From positions 248,001-312,000 of the forward strand of contig NZ_CP036150.1 in assembly GCF_008329965.1 (NCBI RefSeq): a DNA stretch of 64,000 bases. Reading direction: 5' to 3'. The position numbers and the translations under genes were made by a program. Of the stretch, positions 1 to 10,530 are shown in pieces. Source of the stretch: Oceanispirochaeta crateris (GTDB lineage Bacteria > Spirochaetota > Spirochaetia > DSM-2461). The number at the start of each line of letters is the position of its first letter. The first letter of the stretch is position 1. The notes below the pieces were generated by a model. That model had not been told where the DNA came from and searched no databases. It saw nothing but the letters and a program-made list of their open reading frames with translations.

Positions 1-1
1 C

Positions 2-646
2 ACGACTCCTGGAATTAAGGGAGTTTTCTCATCCATGAAGGTCATCTTGAAAGAGGATAGAACCTTCAGATTCTATTGCATTGCCATAAATCTACTCTCT
101 TTATCTATCGTGATCATTCCTTTTTATCTCCCCTCTTTGATGAGGCATTTTTCTCTTTCCCCTCAAATCATTGGGACTATCGTTCTTCTCCAGATGGGCG
201 GGATGGTCCTTTCTAATCTTATTTGGCCGAAGATCATTAAGCCCCTCGGTTTTAAAGGTCTTTTGAAGATTCAGGCTACGGCCAGTCTGTTTATTCCTTT
301 CTTGTTGACCATCCTTCTTGTAAGCGGAATTGGCCCGGGTGTTATCTATGTTGTTTTCCCTCTCTTGGGAGCCCTGGCAGGGGCTCATAAAATGTGCGGA
401 GAAGCTGTTTTGGTTCAGATTAGTCAGGAAGATCGGAGGGCTCTATATTCCGGAATCTACGGTGCTCTGAATTTGAGTAGTGCTGTGGCGCCTCTCATTC
501 TTGGATTTCTCCTCAGGGATATTACATTCCTTCTGCTTTTCCCGATTCTGGGAGTTTTCTCTCTTTTAGCCATCCCAATTGTCAATAAAATGATATGCCC
601 AATAGATGTGGTAAAGGCTCAAGACGATATGATTTCAAGGAGTTGA
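2..646 (+). CDS. MFS transporter, C-terminal part (cut by window edge)
   Basis: The frame is open to the left edge, so the ATG at 35 is probably internal and the gene begins upstream. The visible 215 residues contain about six hydrophobic segments separated by short basic loops (for example KIIKPLGFKGLLK), which fits the C-terminal six-helix half of a major facilitator. The residues before Met35 (GIKGVFSSMK) look like the central cytoplasmic loop. The substrate cannot be read from this half. The last 12 bases overlap the convergent ECF S-component gene. Family call is from hydropathy and loop pattern only. Confidence 0.7.
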   Translation, partial: TTPGIKGVFSSMKVILKEDRTFRFYCIAINLLSLSIVIIPFYLPSLMRHFSLSPQIIGTIVLLQMGGMVLSNLIWPKIIKPLGFKGLLKIQATASLFIPFLLTILLVSGIGPGVIYVVFPLLGALAGAHKMCGEAVLVQISQEDRRALYSGIYGALNLSSAVAPLILGFLLRDITFLLLFPILGVFSLLAIPIVNKMICPIDVVKAQDDMISRS

Positions 647-1222
647 GCTTGTCCTATCCATTTTTGAAAAATGGCGGTAAAGAAAGTAGGTAAGGAGTAC
701 GGCAATGCCTTTATCGGTAAAATTGATCAGAATACGGGTAAACAGGGCCGAGGTGAATATAGAATTCCCCGTATGTATGATGGCCTTGACGATATCATCG
801 GCTACCAGGTTGGTGAAGCCTTCAAATAGAAATGTCACAATGACAGCCCCCAGGATGGAATTTCCAAGGGTCAATACAAAAATAATCCAGATGACTCCTA
901 TGGGAGTATTGAGAAACCCTTTTCTTACCATTACAGCTGTTGCTATGGCAGTGAACATATTGACCAAAGCAAAGGGATAGAAATTGCCGGGGAACCCCAT
1001 TAACACTTCGTAAAAAAGATTTGACAAAAGTCCTGTGATAATCCCCGGGACCAGACCAAAGAAGGCTGAAATCATGATTGTAAAGAAAGAGTCAAAAAAT
1101 AAGGGAAGGGACAGAGCGTCGTTCATCATGAACAGGAGTCCATTCATTCCTACTGCTACAACAATGACGGTCGTCGTCACAGGCAGAGGTTTTTTTATGG
1201 GTAAATTACTATTGATGACCAT
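635..1222 (-). CDS. ECF transporter S component-like membrane protein
   Basis: A 195-aa integral membrane protein with five or six predicted helices. The segment LPLFFDSFFTIMISAFFGLVPG followed by a GLLSNL element is the pattern of S components (substrate-capture subunits) of energy-coupling factor transporters. These proteins bind a vitamin or similar small molecule and pair with a shared ATPase/T-component module, which is not in this window. The ligand is not predictable from sequence. No strong Shine-Dalgarno precedes the ATG, so the start is uncertain. It is divergent from the hybrid kinase, with 244 bases between them, and convergent with the MFS gene. Confidence 0.65.
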   Translation of the reverse strand: MVINSNLPIKKPLPVTTTVIVVAVGMNGLLFMMNDALSLPLFFDSFFTIMISAFFGLVPGIITGLLSNLFYEVLMGFPGNFYPFALVNMFTAIATAVMVRKGFLNTPIGVIWIIFVLTLGNSILGAVIVTFLFEGFTNLVADDIVKAIIHTGNSIFTSALFTRILINFTDKGIAVLLTYFLYRHFSKMDRTSSTP

Positions 1223-1466
1223 GAATAAAAGATACCACGTACGCTATTCTGGGTAAATATTTTTCGCAGGAAACAAACAGCCCAATTTGTATTTTTTTCT
1301 TTTGACTCTGTTCCCATTCGGTCTTGTAGGTTCACATTTAAATTGAAAATTCTGTTGAATATCTACCTGATCGTGGATTTTGTTTAAAAAAGAGAGTGAA
1401 TCAAATCTCCCCTAAGGGAGCTTCTCATGGTAATATGTTGAAGTTTCCTGTTTTTTCGGAGGGTTA

Positions 1467-4400
1467 ATGAGGGGTCCTTTCAGATACATACTATTATTCT
1501 TGCTCCTCCTACAAATGCCTTTCTTAACAGCCCAGAATCAAGAACTTGAAAAGTCCCCTCATTCAGTTTTGTTTCTCTTTTCTTATCATCCCGGACATGA
1601 GTGGGAAGATGTTCTGTATAAGACTCTCCTGGAAGGGATGAAAGAGAATCTTCCCGGTGTGGATCTCTTTGTGCAGTACATGGACAGCAAACGCTATTCC
1701 CTGGAGGAGAGAGCTGATTCTATTTTGACTCAACTCAGAACTGATATCCCTTCGGATTTGCTCCTCATTGTGGCTGTCGATGATAATGCACTTCATTTCC
1801 TGACGAATAAGGGGCAGGATCTATTTCCCGGGGTTCCCATAGTTTTCTGTGGAATCAATGATTACCCCCAATTTCAGGACAAGCTGAAATCTCCACATAC
1901 GGGTGTTATCAGCCGGGTCAATCTTCAAGATACTCTGAAATTGGCACAGAGTCTGATTCCCGGGGTTAAAAAAGTTTTTGTAATATCAGATGCCACTCCC
2001 ACGGGCTATGGGAACAAACAGATGGTTGAAGATCAGGCCCGTGATTTACAGGGAGATCTGACTCAACTTGACTTCCACTACATTGACCATCATCATTTTA
2101 GTACAGATGAATTGCTCTCATGGAGTGGAACCCTCAAAAAAGATTCTATTATACTCCTAACCAGTTGGTATCGTGATGAACGCGCTACGTTTATTAGTGA
2201 AAAGGAGTTTGTCAGGAGATTGCAGAGGGCCACTTCAGTTCCGGTTTTTAATCTGCTCCACATTCGTCAGGGAGTTCTGGGAGGAAAGGTTACATCTGGA
2301 GAAAATCAGGCAAAAATAGTTCTGGAGCAGATCAACAGCATTGTGAAAGGATCAAATCCTTCCTCTATTCCTATCGTTGATACAGATACCTCTATTTATG
2401 TCATTGATCATGAGAGGATGAACTACTGGGGATTCAGGGAGTCTCTCCTTCCAGAGGATGTCCTGTTATTGAACCAGTCTCCTGTTACGAGTTACAGAAT
2501 CACAATACAGCTGCTGGGATTCTCAATCCTGGTACTTCTTCTCATAATGCTGACACTTATCAGGCAATCTATACTCTTAAATAAATCTTCTATAGAAGTG
2601 GAAAAGCAAAAACAAATACTATTTACGACCCTGAATTCTATTGGGGATGGTGTGATCTCAACAGATCGTGAATCCACTGTGACCTTTCTAAATGAAGTTG
2701 CCCAAAGAATAAGCGGTTGGAGCCTTGAAGAAGCGCTCAGTCAGCCACTGTCTCAGATCCTCTCCCTCCAAAGAGATCCTAACGGAGAGTCGCTGATAGA
2801 TCCGGTTCAGAGGATTTTAAGGGGCAGCCCCGTTCATGTGCAGGAACAGGATACAATGCTACTTAATCGTCATGGACTGAACATCCACATCTTGGTTCGT
2901 ATTTCTCCTATCCATGATCCAGAATCAGGGACTCTTTCGGGTGTCATTATCGTATTCCGAGATATCTCAGATTCTGATAAGATGCAGCAGAAACTGCACA
3001 ATGAGCAAAGGAGACTGAGAGATGCCCAGGCCATGGCCATGGTGGGTAATTGGGAGTATGATCCCGAATTTGACCGCTACTGGTACTCTAAAGAGGTTTT
3101 CACCCTGACAGGAATTCATCCCAATGATGATGAAATACCCGAGTCGCTTGATCTGATGAAAATAATATTTTCCCAATGGAAGAAAGATGTGCCCCTTTCC
3201 GCAATGTTTCATAATGAAGACAGTCTCGTTAAATCGCTGATGACCATTCCCTCTAAGGATGGAAGCCGCATTCTTCATCTCATGGCCCGCCTTGCCAGAA
3301 ATCCTGAGTCTGGAAAAATCATTGTCACAGGAATCATTCAGGACTTTTCTGAGTTAACCCAGACCAGGGCCGCCTTGAAAGCCAGTCAGGAACAACTTCG
3401 TCAGGCGGCCAGAATGGAAGCCGTTGGTAAACTGGCGGGAGGCATTGCACATGAATTCAATAATCTTCTCCAAATCATTCTGGGGTATAGTCAACTCCTG
3501 AAGGATGAAGCGGCAGGACAGCAGATAGTGGAGTATGTGGAACCCATACTCAAAACAGCAGCCAGCGCCCGGAATCTTACGAGACAGCTGCTGCTGTTCA
3601 GTAGAAAAGAAAATCTGGATATGGAAGCTTTTTCAATGTCTCGTCTCGTCTATAATCTGATTCCCATTTTTAGCCGGCTTTTAGAAGAAAATATTCAGCT
3701 GAAGTCCGATCTCCAGGGCGGAGATGATTGGGTTCTTGCAGATCAGCATCAGATAGAGCAGGTTCTGATCAATCTCTGTCTGAATGCCCGGGATGCCATG
3801 CTTCGCGGGGGAATCCTCACAATCAGCCAGTCTATTGAATCTACTTTCAGGTCTTTTCCCGGTATTGATGGAACCATTCCTGCAGGGGATTATGTCCATC
3901 TAACGGTCCAGGACAATGGATCTGGAATCGATGAGAGTATACTTCCAGAAATCTTTGATCCATTTTTTACCACGAAAGAGAGAGAGAAGGGGACAGGCCT
4001 CGGCCTCTCAATTGTCTATGGCATCATCAGGCAGCATAAGGGGTATCTTAACGTAAAGACGGACCCGGAGAAGGGTAGTAGTTTTCATATTTACCTGCCA
4101 AGAATAGAACCCATTGTCAGCACTTCCAAGAAGGTGACACTTCATGAGAATCATGAAGAACCAGTGGTGGATACAATCGTTTACATGGCAGAGGATGATC
4201 CAATGGTCAGGCAGTTGACGGAGACGATGCTAAGAAACAGCGGCTATATAGTTAAGAGTTTTATGAATGGGAAAGACCTGATTGAAACTCTTGAAAAGAA
4301 GCAAAAGGACGCAGAACAGATCGATTTATTCCTTTTAGACGTTATTATGCCGGAATTAGGCGGTGTTCAGGCATATCACAACCTCAGATCTTCAGGGTAT

Positions 4401-4538
4401 GATGTGCCCGTATTATTTATGAGCGGTTATACGGAAGAACGATTGAAGAATCTGCCTGAGTTTCAGAATGTCGGTCTCATTCGCAAACCCTTTACATTGA
4501 AAGACCTGACCGCTCGTATACAGGCGCTGCTGGCTTAG
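1467..4538 (+). CDS. Hybrid sensor histidine kinase with periplasmic ABC-substrate-binding-like sensor
   Basis: A 1023-aa membrane-bound hybrid kinase. A signal/anchor helix (about 5-22) precedes a periplasmic region (25-345) resembling ABC_sub_bind proteins ([25 protein letters not shown]). A second membrane helix (about 350-367) leads to two PAS domains (about 375-490 and 505-630). The HisKA H-box has His662 (GGIAHEFNN). The ATPase has an N-box ([11 protein letters not shown]), DNGSGID and a GTGLGL lid. A receiver domain (910-1020) has phospho-acceptor Asp958 (LLDVIMPE). It should autophosphorylate on ligand binding and relay internally to the receiver; no separate response regulator is adjacent. 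The ATG follows GGAGGG. A small hairpin (CTCCC-CTAA-GGGAG, 1407-1420) lies in the leader. Confidence 0.92.
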   Translation: MRGPFRYILLFLLLLQMPFLTAQNQELEKSPHSVLFLFSYHPGHEWEDVLYKTLLEGMKENLPGVDLFVQYMDSKRYSLEERADSILTQLRTDIPSDLLLIVAVDDNALHFLTNKGQDLFPGVPIVFCGINDYPQFQDKLKSPHTGVISRVNLQDTLKLAQSLIPGVKKVFVISDATPTGYGNKQMVEDQARDLQGDLTQLDFHYIDHHHFSTDELLSWSGTLKKDSIILLTSWYRDERATFISEKEFVRRLQRATSVPVFNLLHIRQGVLGGKVTSGENQAKIVLEQINSIVKGSNPSSIPIVDTDTSIYVIDHERMNYWGFRESLLPEDVLLLNQSPVTSYRITIQLLGFSILVLLLIMLTLIRQSILLNKSSIEVEKQKQILFTTLNSIGDGVISTDRESTVTFLNEVAQRISGWSLEEALSQPLSQILSLQRDPNGESLIDPVQRILRGSPVHVQEQDTMLLNRHGLNIHILVRISPIHDPESGTLSGVIIVFRDISDSDKMQQKLHNEQRRLRDAQAMAMVGNWEYDPEFDRYWYSKEVFTLTGIHPNDDEIPESLDLMKIIFSQWKKDVPLSAMFHNEDSLVKSLMTIPSKDGSRILHLMARLARNPESGKIIVTGIIQDFSELTQTRAALKASQEQLRQAARMEAVGKLAGGIAHEFNNLLQIILGYSQLLKDEAAGQQIVEYVEPILKTAASARNLTRQLLLFSRKENLDMEAFSMSRLVYNLIPIFSRLLEENIQLKSDLQGGDDWVLADQHQIEQVLINLCLNARDAMLRGGILTISQSIESTFRSFPGIDGTIPAGDYVHLTVQDNGSGIDESILPEIFDPFFTTKEREKGTGLGLSIVYGIIRQHKGYLNVKTDPEKGSSFHIYLPRIEPIVSTSKKVTLHENHEEPVVDTIVYMAEDDPMVRQLTETMLRNSGYIVKSFMNGKDLIETLEKKQKDAEQIDLFLLDVIMPELGGVQAYHNLRSSGYDVPVLFMSGYTEERLKNLPEFQNVGLIRKPFTLKDLTARIQALLA

Positions 4539-4642
4539 ATCCTTAGTTAGGACACGAGCATGAACCTGCAAGACTCCCAAGGGGACAAGGCAGTGAAATA
4601 TCCGGGGCTCCTTTGGAGCCTATAGAGTATGAAAGGAAAATT

Positions 4643-5380
4643 ATGGAACGTATTATAAGCTCCTATCACAGCATCATGGAAAGCATGAAAACCGGTGAAG
4701 GGACCCTCTATGTTTGCAAGAGCAATAAACGCATCAGTGATTTAGAGTCATTGGCTAAATCTAAGAATATTACAGTGACGGACATTACTCCCGATCAGAT
4801 GAATAAAATGAGTGGATCTGATGGTCATAAGGGTGTTCTGTTTGTCCAGACAGTCCCCAAAAATTCGCCTGGGTCGACTCAGAAGTACGGAGATCTTAAG
4901 AACTTTCTCCAGTGTAAAGAGGGGGAAGAACAGCTCCTTGTTCTTCTATTAGATGGAATTACAGACCCCCATAATCTGGGAGCCATTCTAAGATCTGCCG
5001 ATCTCTTTTCAGTAGACCTTGTTTTGATTCCTGGAAACAGAAGCGCCGGGATCAATGCTACCGTTGCCAAAGTATCAGTGGGGGCCCATGCCTGGGTTCC
5101 CTCGCTGCAGATCAGCAATTCCGCCAGGGCTCTTGAAACTTTGAAAGAGAATGGGTTTTGGGTCTACGGTGCCGATATGGGGGGCTCTACAGCAGCCAAG
5201 ACAGACTTAAAAGGCAGAACCTGTCTGGTCCTTGGTTCTGAGGGGAAGGGAATCTCCCGTCTGCTGAAAGATAAATGTGACACCATGGTCAGCATACCCA
5301 CTTCCGGGCATGTGGACTCCCTCAACGTTTCTGTTGCGGCGGGTATTCTAATGTATGAAGTTATCAGACAAAGAGGCTGA
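4643..5380 (+). CDS. rlmB: 23S rRNA 2'-O-ribose methyltransferase, TrmH/RlmB family
   Basis: A SPOUT-class methyltransferase that would modify rRNA ribose with S-adenosylmethionine. The N-terminal third is the substrate-binding domain. The C-terminal SpoU domain carries the three family motifs: DPHNLGAILRSA, LVLGSEGKGIS and PTSGHVDSLNVSVAAGI, which form the trefoil-knot cofactor site. RlmB (G2251) is the best match by length, but other TrmH-family targets are possible. I chose the ATG at 4643 because GAAAGGA precedes it at good spacing. A TTG at 4613 would add ten residues without a clear ribosome site. The 3' end overlaps the convergent patB-like gene by 33 bases. Confidence 0.85.
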   Translation: MERIISSYHSIMESMKTGEGTLYVCKSNKRISDLESLAKSKNITVTDITPDQMNKMSGSDGHKGVLFVQTVPKNSPGSTQKYGDLKNFLQCKEGEEQLLVLLLDGITDPHNLGAILRSADLFSVDLVLIPGNRSAGINATVAKVSVGAHAWVPSLQISNSARALETLKENGFWVYGADMGGSTAAKTDLKGRTCLVLGSEGKGISRLLKDKCDTMVSIPTSGHVDSLNVSVAAGILMYEVIRQRG

Positions 5381-6532
5381 GATCCTTTCGAGGCCCTCTC
5401 TTAATAAGGAGCGGGGGCAGCCGAAATTCAGGCGGAAAAACCCTTCACCACCCTGACCAAACCAATGCCCCTCAACCATAGCAATTTTCCCTATGCTGAG
5501 GAGGCGTTCTTCAATCTCTTTGTGGCTGAGTCCCATGTTTCTGAAATCCAGCCATCCTATGAACCCTGCATCGGGTCTCATCAACTTAACACCGGGCATT
5601 TCAGTTTCAAGAAAACGTTCAATGAGAGAGACGTTTTCCCTCAGGTACGCTTTCAGTTCCAAAAGCCATTCTGATCCCTCTTTGTAGGCTGCTTCACCAA
5701 TGGCCAGAGCCAGTGCTGATCCCTCTTCACAACTGAATGCCAATTGAGCATCTGTATAAGCCTTTCGTTTTTCCTGGGAGCCAAAAACGGCAACGGATAG
5801 TTTTTCCCCTGCGATATTAAACGTTTTTGATGGTGCCATCAGTGTCATTGCATTATTCGCACATTCATCCGAGAGGGAAGAGAAGGGGATATGCGGTCTA
5901 TTTCCCAATACAAGGTCAGCATGGATTTCATCTGAAATTACAAAAACTCCATATTTAAGGCAGATTCGGGATAGTTCTGTAAGCTCTTTTTTGCCCCAGA
6001 CTCTGCCTCCCGGGTTATGAGGACTGCAGAGCAGCATCAGGGAACAGTCCCGACTGGAAACTTTTTCTTCCAGATCATTATAGTCCATGACATAACGGCC
6101 GGCTTCCATTTTCAATTCATTGATCAAAGGCCTTCTGTTATTTCTGATAATCATATTTCTAAATGGCTGGTACACAGGTTCCTGGATAATAACCGATTCC
6201 CCTGGTTTTGAGAAAAGATGAACAGCCAGGCTCATGGCGCCAACAATTCCCGGTGCAAAGCAGACTTTAGAAAGAGGAACATGCCAATTGTGTTCGGTTG
6301 CTGTCCAGGTCTGCCAGGCTTTGAGGAATTGATTGGAGGTTGCCGGGTAACCGAAAATTCCGTGGTCGGCTCGTTGTTTCAGTGTTTCGCTGACAATGGA
6401 AGGAGAAGCAAAATCCATATCGGCCACCCAGAAGGGCAGGACATTTTCATCTCCGAAACGATTTTTGAGAGTTTTACTGTCCCATTTGGCTGCGTTGCTA
6501 TTTTTTCGGTCAATTATTCTATCAAAATCCAT
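5348..6532 (-). CDS. patB: PatB/MalY-type PLP-dependent C-S beta-lyase
   Basis: A fold-type I aminotransferase-like enzyme of the PatB/MalY group, which cleaves cystathionine or related C-S bonds to pyruvate, ammonia and a thiol. The opening (MDFDRIIDRKN, KWD, LPFWVADMDF) is diagnostic of the group. The PLP lysine lies in APSKTFNIAG, and the phosphate/ring residues in HNPGGRVW and SDEIHADL. I chose the ATG at 6532 with AGGAG eight bases upstream, giving 394 aa. The more upstream start at 6553 lacks a good site. It follows the AEC transporter gene on the same strand with 17 bases between, so the two are probably co-transcribed. In vivo substrate unknown. Confidence 0.87.
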   Translation of the reverse strand: MDFDRIIDRKNSNAAKWDSKTLKNRFGDENVLPFWVADMDFASPSIVSETLKQRADHGIFGYPATSNQFLKAWQTWTATEHNWHVPLSKVCFAPGIVGAMSLAVHLFSKPGESVIIQEPVYQPFRNMIIRNNRRPLINELKMEAGRYVMDYNDLEEKVSSRDCSLMLLCSPHNPGGRVWGKKELTELSRICLKYGVFVISDEIHADLVLGNRPHIPFSSLSDECANNAMTLMAPSKTFNIAGEKLSVAVFGSQEKRKAYTDAQLAFSCEEGSALALAIGEAAYKEGSEWLLELKAYLRENVSLIERFLETEMPGVKLMRPDAGFIGWLDFRNMGLSHKEIEERLLSIGKIAMVEGHWFGQGGEGFFRLNFGCPRSLLREGLERISASLSDNFIH

Positions 6533-6549
6533 TCTGTACTCTCCTGAGT

Positions 6550-7482
6550 TCAAAGACTGTTTATTATACTGATACCTATCAGTGTTGTTACAGCAGCCAG
6601 AGAGGTCGTCACCATGATGATTAACGCCGCAAGATCGCCGTCATTGTCCATGGATTCGGCCATAATATGGCTGGATAGGGCAGTGGGAGCACCCATAAAA
6701 AGAAATACTAATCCCAGTTCCTCCTGATTATATCCCTTATTGTAAAAAATTATGACAGCTATTACGGGCAGGATGACAGTTTTTATCAAGGCGGAATACA
6801 GGGCCAGTTTTCCTTTCTCCCTAAATCCTTTGGCAGATAGAGATCCTCCGATATTGATCAAAGCCAGAGGCAGAGCCAGGTCGGACAGGTAGGCCAGGAG
6901 CCGTCCTAGGATCACAGGGACGGGTATTTTTAAAAGGGAGAATCCCAATGCTGCCAGAACGGAGAGAATAATAGGGTTTTTAATTATGTTTTTCAGAGAT
7001 GTTACAAGGCCTTTTACAGACATACCGTGTTGGGGAAGAGTAAGGGCTATGACAGATAGAATATTAAAGACGGGTAACATGACAGAAACGATCATGGCTC
7101 CCCGTGCCGCTAGATCCTCACCGTAGAGGTTCAGTACGAGAGCCAGTCCTATGATGGCTATATTCCCTCTGAATGCTCCCTGTGAAAAAGGTCCTCTTTG
7201 TGATACATCTGACAGCTTTAAGCTGACGAGGAGAGTCACGATCATAGTCACGACGGTGATGCTCAGCATGATGAGTATTTCGTCAAAATTAAAAACACCT
7301 GAGAAATCTAGCCCGGCAATCTTTAAAAAGATCAAAGCCGGTAATCCCAGTTTGAAGCAGATAATGGATGAACTCTTTTGAAAGGCTGGACCGATTACTT
7401 TTTTATGTTTCAGCATCGTTCCAATGACTATGAGAAGGAATACCGGGACGACACCCTGTAGTGTTTGGATTAAAACATTCAT
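6550..7482 (-). CDS. AEC family transporter (auxin efflux carrier fold)
   Basis: A 310-aa inner-membrane protein with about ten helices. It opens with the family's VVPVFLLIVIGTMLKHKKVI pattern and has the internal PALIFLKIAG motif. It ends in a second half containing FLFMGAPTALSSHIMAE, typical of AEC transporters that move organic or amino-acid-derived anions. The substrate is not predictable. GAGG sits almost against the ATG, an unusually short spacing, so the exact start is slightly uncertain. It is upstream of and probably co-transcribed with the PatB-like lyase, so an amino-acid or thiol compound is a reasonable guess for its cargo. That link is inference. Confidence 0.85.
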   Translation of the reverse strand: MNVLIQTLQGVVPVFLLIVIGTMLKHKKVIGPAFQKSSSIICFKLGLPALIFLKIAGLDFSGVFNFDEILIMLSITVVTMIVTLLVSLKLSDVSQRGPFSQGAFRGNIAIIGLALVLNLYGEDLAARGAMIVSVMLPVFNILSVIALTLPQHGMSVKGLVTSLKNIIKNPIILSVLAALGFSLLKIPVPVILGRLLAYLSDLALPLALINIGGSLSAKGFREKGKLALYSALIKTVILPVIAVIIFYNKGYNQEELGLVFLFMGAPTALSSHIMAESMDNDGDLAALIIMVTTSLAAVTTLIGISIINSL

Positions 7483-7576
7483 ACCTCAGTTTTATCATTT
7501 GATGAAGCTCAGGGTAAAGCAATTGCTTAAAGCTTTATTTTCTTCCTGAAATATTCTGACATAAATAGCGAATGTG

Positions 7577-7604
7577 TAGACTTCTCATAGCAGATTATTA
7601 TAGT
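7577..7604 (+). promoter_or_regulatory. Candidate promoter of leuAB
   Basis: TAGACT and TATAGT hexamers are separated by 16 bases, about 75 bases upstream of the leuA start. Seen by eye; match is moderate. Confidence 0.4.
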
Positions 7605-7638
7605 ATTTGCTACACAAACCAATATTATTTAGTTTTGG

Positions 7639-7662
7639 CGGGTTTCCCAAGGGAAAATCCCG
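7639..7662 (+). promoter_or_regulatory. Hairpin in the leuA leader
   Basis: CGGG-TTTCCC, two bases, GGGAAA, two bases, CCCG form a bulged stem that ends nine bases before the GGAG of leuA. No T-run follows, so it is not a terminator. It could tune mRNA stability or ribosome access. I see no leader peptide with leucine codons and no T-box. Confidence 0.4.
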
Positions 7663-7680
7663 TACAACAAGGAGAGCTCA

Positions 7681-9375
7681 ATGAGTTATGATTACAGGAA
7701 GTATAAACCCTTCCCCCCAGTCTCACTGCCTGACCGGACATGGCCTGATAAGACCATTACAAAAGCACCATACTGGTGCAGCGTGGATCTACGCGACGGA
7801 AACCAGGCCCTACCCATTCCCATGAGTGTGGAAGAAAAGCTGGAATTATTTGAGCTACTACTAAAAATTGGTTTTAAAGAAATTGAGATCGGATTTCCAT
7901 CTGCTTCTCAAACAGAATTTGATTATCTCAGAACCCTGATCGATAGGAACCTGATTCCTGACGATGTTACCATACAGCTGTTGACTCAGTCCCGGGATCA
8001 TTTGATCCGCCGGTCATTTGAGGCGATAAAGGGTTGTAAAAATGTGGTTATGCATTTTTATAACTCCACGTCTACAGTTCAAAGAGATGTTGTCTTTCAA
8101 AAAGATCAGAAGGAGATCATCAAAATTGCCGTGGAAGGTGCAACGCTGATCAAGAAAATTGCGGCAGAGTATCCTGAGACCAATATCCGGTATGAATACA
8201 GCCCCGAGAGTTTTACCGGTACAGAGCTGGAATTTGCCAAGGAAATCTGCGAAGCCGTGATGGATGTTCTTGAACCAACTCCTGAGAATCAGCTGATTCT
8301 CAATCTTCCGGCTACAGTCGAAATGCATACGCCCAATATTCATGCTGATCAAATTGAATGGTTCAGCAGGAATATCAAAAATCGGGACTGTGTGCTCATC
8401 AGTCTCCATACACATAACGATAGAGGTACCGGTGTCGCCGCGGCTGAGCTGGGTCTTATGGCCGGAGCGGACCGAGTGGAAGGAACTCTTTTTGGAAACG
8501 GAGAGCGGACCGGAAATACGGATCTTATTACCATGGCTATGAATCTTTATTCCCAGGGTGTTAATCCGGAGCTGGATTTTTCTGATATAGAACACATCAC
8601 AAAGGTATACAAGAGCTGTACCCGCATGAATGTGCACGAACGACACCCCTATGTGGGTGAATTGGTCTATACCGCCTTTTCAGGTTCTCATCAGGATGCC
8701 ATCAAGAAGGGCTTGGATAAGTATAAAAGCGGTACTACAGGATTTTGGGATATTCCATACTTGCCTCTGGACCCTTCCGATATGGGGAGAGAGTATGAAG
8801 CCATCATCAGAATCAACAGCCAGTCCGGTAAGGGTGGAGTTGCCTTTATCCTAGATTCTCAGTTTGGCTATAAGTTGCCCAAGGCGATGCATCCGGAGTT
8901 TTCCAGGAAAATCCAGATGATCACCGATGAAACGGGGAAAGAACTCAAGGGAGCTGAGATCTTTGAGGAGTTCAGCAAAGAGTATCTGACTGTGAAGTCC
9001 CCCTGGTCTCTTGTGAAGTATGAAATCAAGGCCAGCATGGATGTGGATACGAACGGAGAAGAGAAAAATACTGTAGGAATCAGCTGCAGCCTGAAATACA
9101 AGGGTGAGCTGATGACTGTGGATGGGCAGGGGAATGGTCCCATCGATGCCTTTTTTCATGCTCTGCAATCAACATCGGCTCCCAAAGTACATTTTCTATC
9201 CTATGATGAGCATGCTCTTTCAGAAGGAGCGGACTCTCAGGCCGTTTGTTATATTCAGGTCGCAGATAGTAAGGGCCGCTCCTACTTCGGAGTCGGAGTA
9301 GACAGCAGCATCAATGCGGCGTCCCTTAAGGCTCTGCTCTGTGCTGTAAACAGGATTGAAGCCAACAGTAAATAA
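7681..9375 (+). CDS. leuA: 2-isopropylmalate synthase
   Basis: This 564-aa enzyme condenses acetyl-CoA with 2-oxoisovalerate, the first committed step of leucine synthesis. The N-terminal HMGL-like TIM barrel has SVDLRDGNQAL with the metal-binding Asp, the EIGFPSAS motif, and the metal-binding HTHNDRGTG pair. The C-terminal portion (about 430-564) is the LeuA dimer/allosteric domain that normally gives leucine feedback inhibition. The length and the N-terminal KYKPFPP match the long class-2 LeuA. The ATG has AAGGAG upstream. It is followed 41 bases later by leuB. leuCD are not in the window. Confidence 0.95.
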   Translation: MSYDYRKYKPFPPVSLPDRTWPDKTITKAPYWCSVDLRDGNQALPIPMSVEEKLELFELLLKIGFKEIEIGFPSASQTEFDYLRTLIDRNLIPDDVTIQLLTQSRDHLIRRSFEAIKGCKNVVMHFYNSTSTVQRDVVFQKDQKEIIKIAVEGATLIKKIAAEYPETNIRYEYSPESFTGTELEFAKEICEAVMDVLEPTPENQLILNLPATVEMHTPNIHADQIEWFSRNIKNRDCVLISLHTHNDRGTGVAAAELGLMAGADRVEGTLFGNGERTGNTDLITMAMNLYSQGVNPELDFSDIEHITKVYKSCTRMNVHERHPYVGELVYTAFSGSHQDAIKKGLDKYKSGTTGFWDIPYLPLDPSDMGREYEAIIRINSQSGKGGVAFILDSQFGYKLPKAMHPEFSRKIQMITDETGKELKGAEIFEEFSKEYLTVKSPWSLVKYEIKASMDVDTNGEEKNTVGISCSLKYKGELMTVDGQGNGPIDAFFHALQSTSAPKVHFLSYDEHALSEGADSQAVCYIQVADSKGRSYFGVGVDSSINAASLKALLCAVNRIEANSK

Positions 9376-9416
9376 TTGCTAAAGCATTTGAGGGCTTTAG
9401 TTGTATAGGAGAATAT

Positions 9417-10478
9417 ATGTCGTATAAAGTAGCCGTCCTTCCAGGGGACGGAATCGGACCGGAAGTCATGGAATCTGCGCTGAAGGTTCTAAACAGAATA
9501 GAAGAAAAATTTGGTTTCAAAATGGAACTGATCTTTGGACTCATCGGAGGGAGTGCCTATGATGAAACAGGCTCACCCCTGCCGGAAGAGACAAAGAAAA
9601 TATGTTTAGGGGCAGATGCAGTTTTATTGGGTAGCATCGGAGGACCCAAGTGGGATGGCCTTCCTCCCGAAAAAACACCCGAATTGGGTGGTTTGCTGGC
9701 ATTGCGCAAAATGCTTAAACTCTATGCCAACCTCAGACCCGCCGTCATCTATGAAGAGTTGAGAGCCATGAGCCCTCTGTCTGAAAGGGTTCTGCGGGAC
9801 AAGGTGGATATTCTAACCGTTAGGGAACTGGCTCATGGTATTTATTTCGGTGAGCCAAAAGAACTGACCGATACCATGGGACTGGATACCATGGTGTATA
9901 CATCCGATCAGGTTGAAAGGATTGTCCGTAAGGGTTTTGAAGCGGCCCAGAAACGGGGTAAAAAACTCTGTTCTGTGGACAAGGCTAATGTCCTTTCCAG
10001 CTCTAAACTCTGGAGACGGGTTGTGACAGAATTGGCTCACGAGTATCCCGATGTGGAACTGAGTCACATGTATGTGGATAATGCCGCCATGCAGTTGATG
10101 CTCAATCCCCTTCAGTTTGATGTCATCGTGACATCAAACCTCTTTGGAGATATTCTCTCCGATGAGTCAGCCGCCATCTGCGGTTCTCTGGGAATGTTGC
10201 CTTCAGCCTCATTAGGTGAAGAAATCAGTCTTTTTGAACCATCCGGAGGTTCTGCTCCGGATATAGCCGGCAAAGGCATTGCTAACCCCATAGCCCAAAT
10301 CCTTTCACTGGCCATGATGCTGGAGTACTCCTTTGATTTGAACGAGGCGGCCGCTGCCATTCGCAGTGCCGTTGACGACTGTGTCAAGAGTGGTATCCGC
10401 ACAGGAGATATCCTTAGTGCAGGTATGACCGCTGTGTCAACTAAAGAGATGGCCGACGCAATAATCAGTCGTATTTGA
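9417..10478 (+). CDS. leuB: 3-isopropylmalate dehydrogenase
   Basis: NAD-dependent oxidative decarboxylation of 3-isopropylmalate to 2-oxoisocaproate. The protein has 353 aa, as expected. It opens with VAVLPGDGIGPEVM. It keeps the substrate arginines (LRKMLKLYANLRPA), the VRELAHGIYFG loop, the catalytic lysine in SVDKANVL, the metal aspartates in DVIVTSNLFGDILSDE, and the NAD-binding GSAPDIAGKGIANP. AGGAG precedes the ATG. It forms an operon with leuA and ends at a strong intrinsic terminator. Its product, after decarboxylation, is a potential primer for the fusion enzyme encoded next. Confidence 0.96.
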   Translation: MSYKVAVLPGDGIGPEVMESALKVLNRIEEKFGFKMELIFGLIGGSAYDETGSPLPEETKKICLGADAVLLGSIGGPKWDGLPPEKTPELGGLLALRKMLKLYANLRPAVIYEELRAMSPLSERVLRDKVDILTVRELAHGIYFGEPKELTDTMGLDTMVYTSDQVERIVRKGFEAAQKRGKKLCSVDKANVLSSSKLWRRVVTELAHEYPDVELSHMYVDNAAMQLMLNPLQFDVIVTSNLFGDILSDESAAICGSLGMLPSASLGEEISLFEPSGGSAPDIAGKGIANPIAQILSLAMMLEYSFDLNEAAAAIRSAVDDCVKSGIRTGDILSAGMTAVSTKEMADAIISRI

Positions 10479-10501
10479 TTTTATTTTAATAACTCTATAA
10501 A

Positions 10502-10530
10502 AAAGCCGCCTGGTAAAGGCGGCTTTTTTT
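10502..10530 (+). terminator. Intrinsic terminator of leuAB
   Basis: AAAGCCGCC, a seven-base loop, GGCGGCTTT and a run of T. Perfect GC-rich stem directly after leuB. Confidence 0.93.

Noticed and set aside
8014-8646. 210-aa frame antisense inside leuA
   Set aside because: Shadow of a highly conserved enzyme; no family and no ribosome site.
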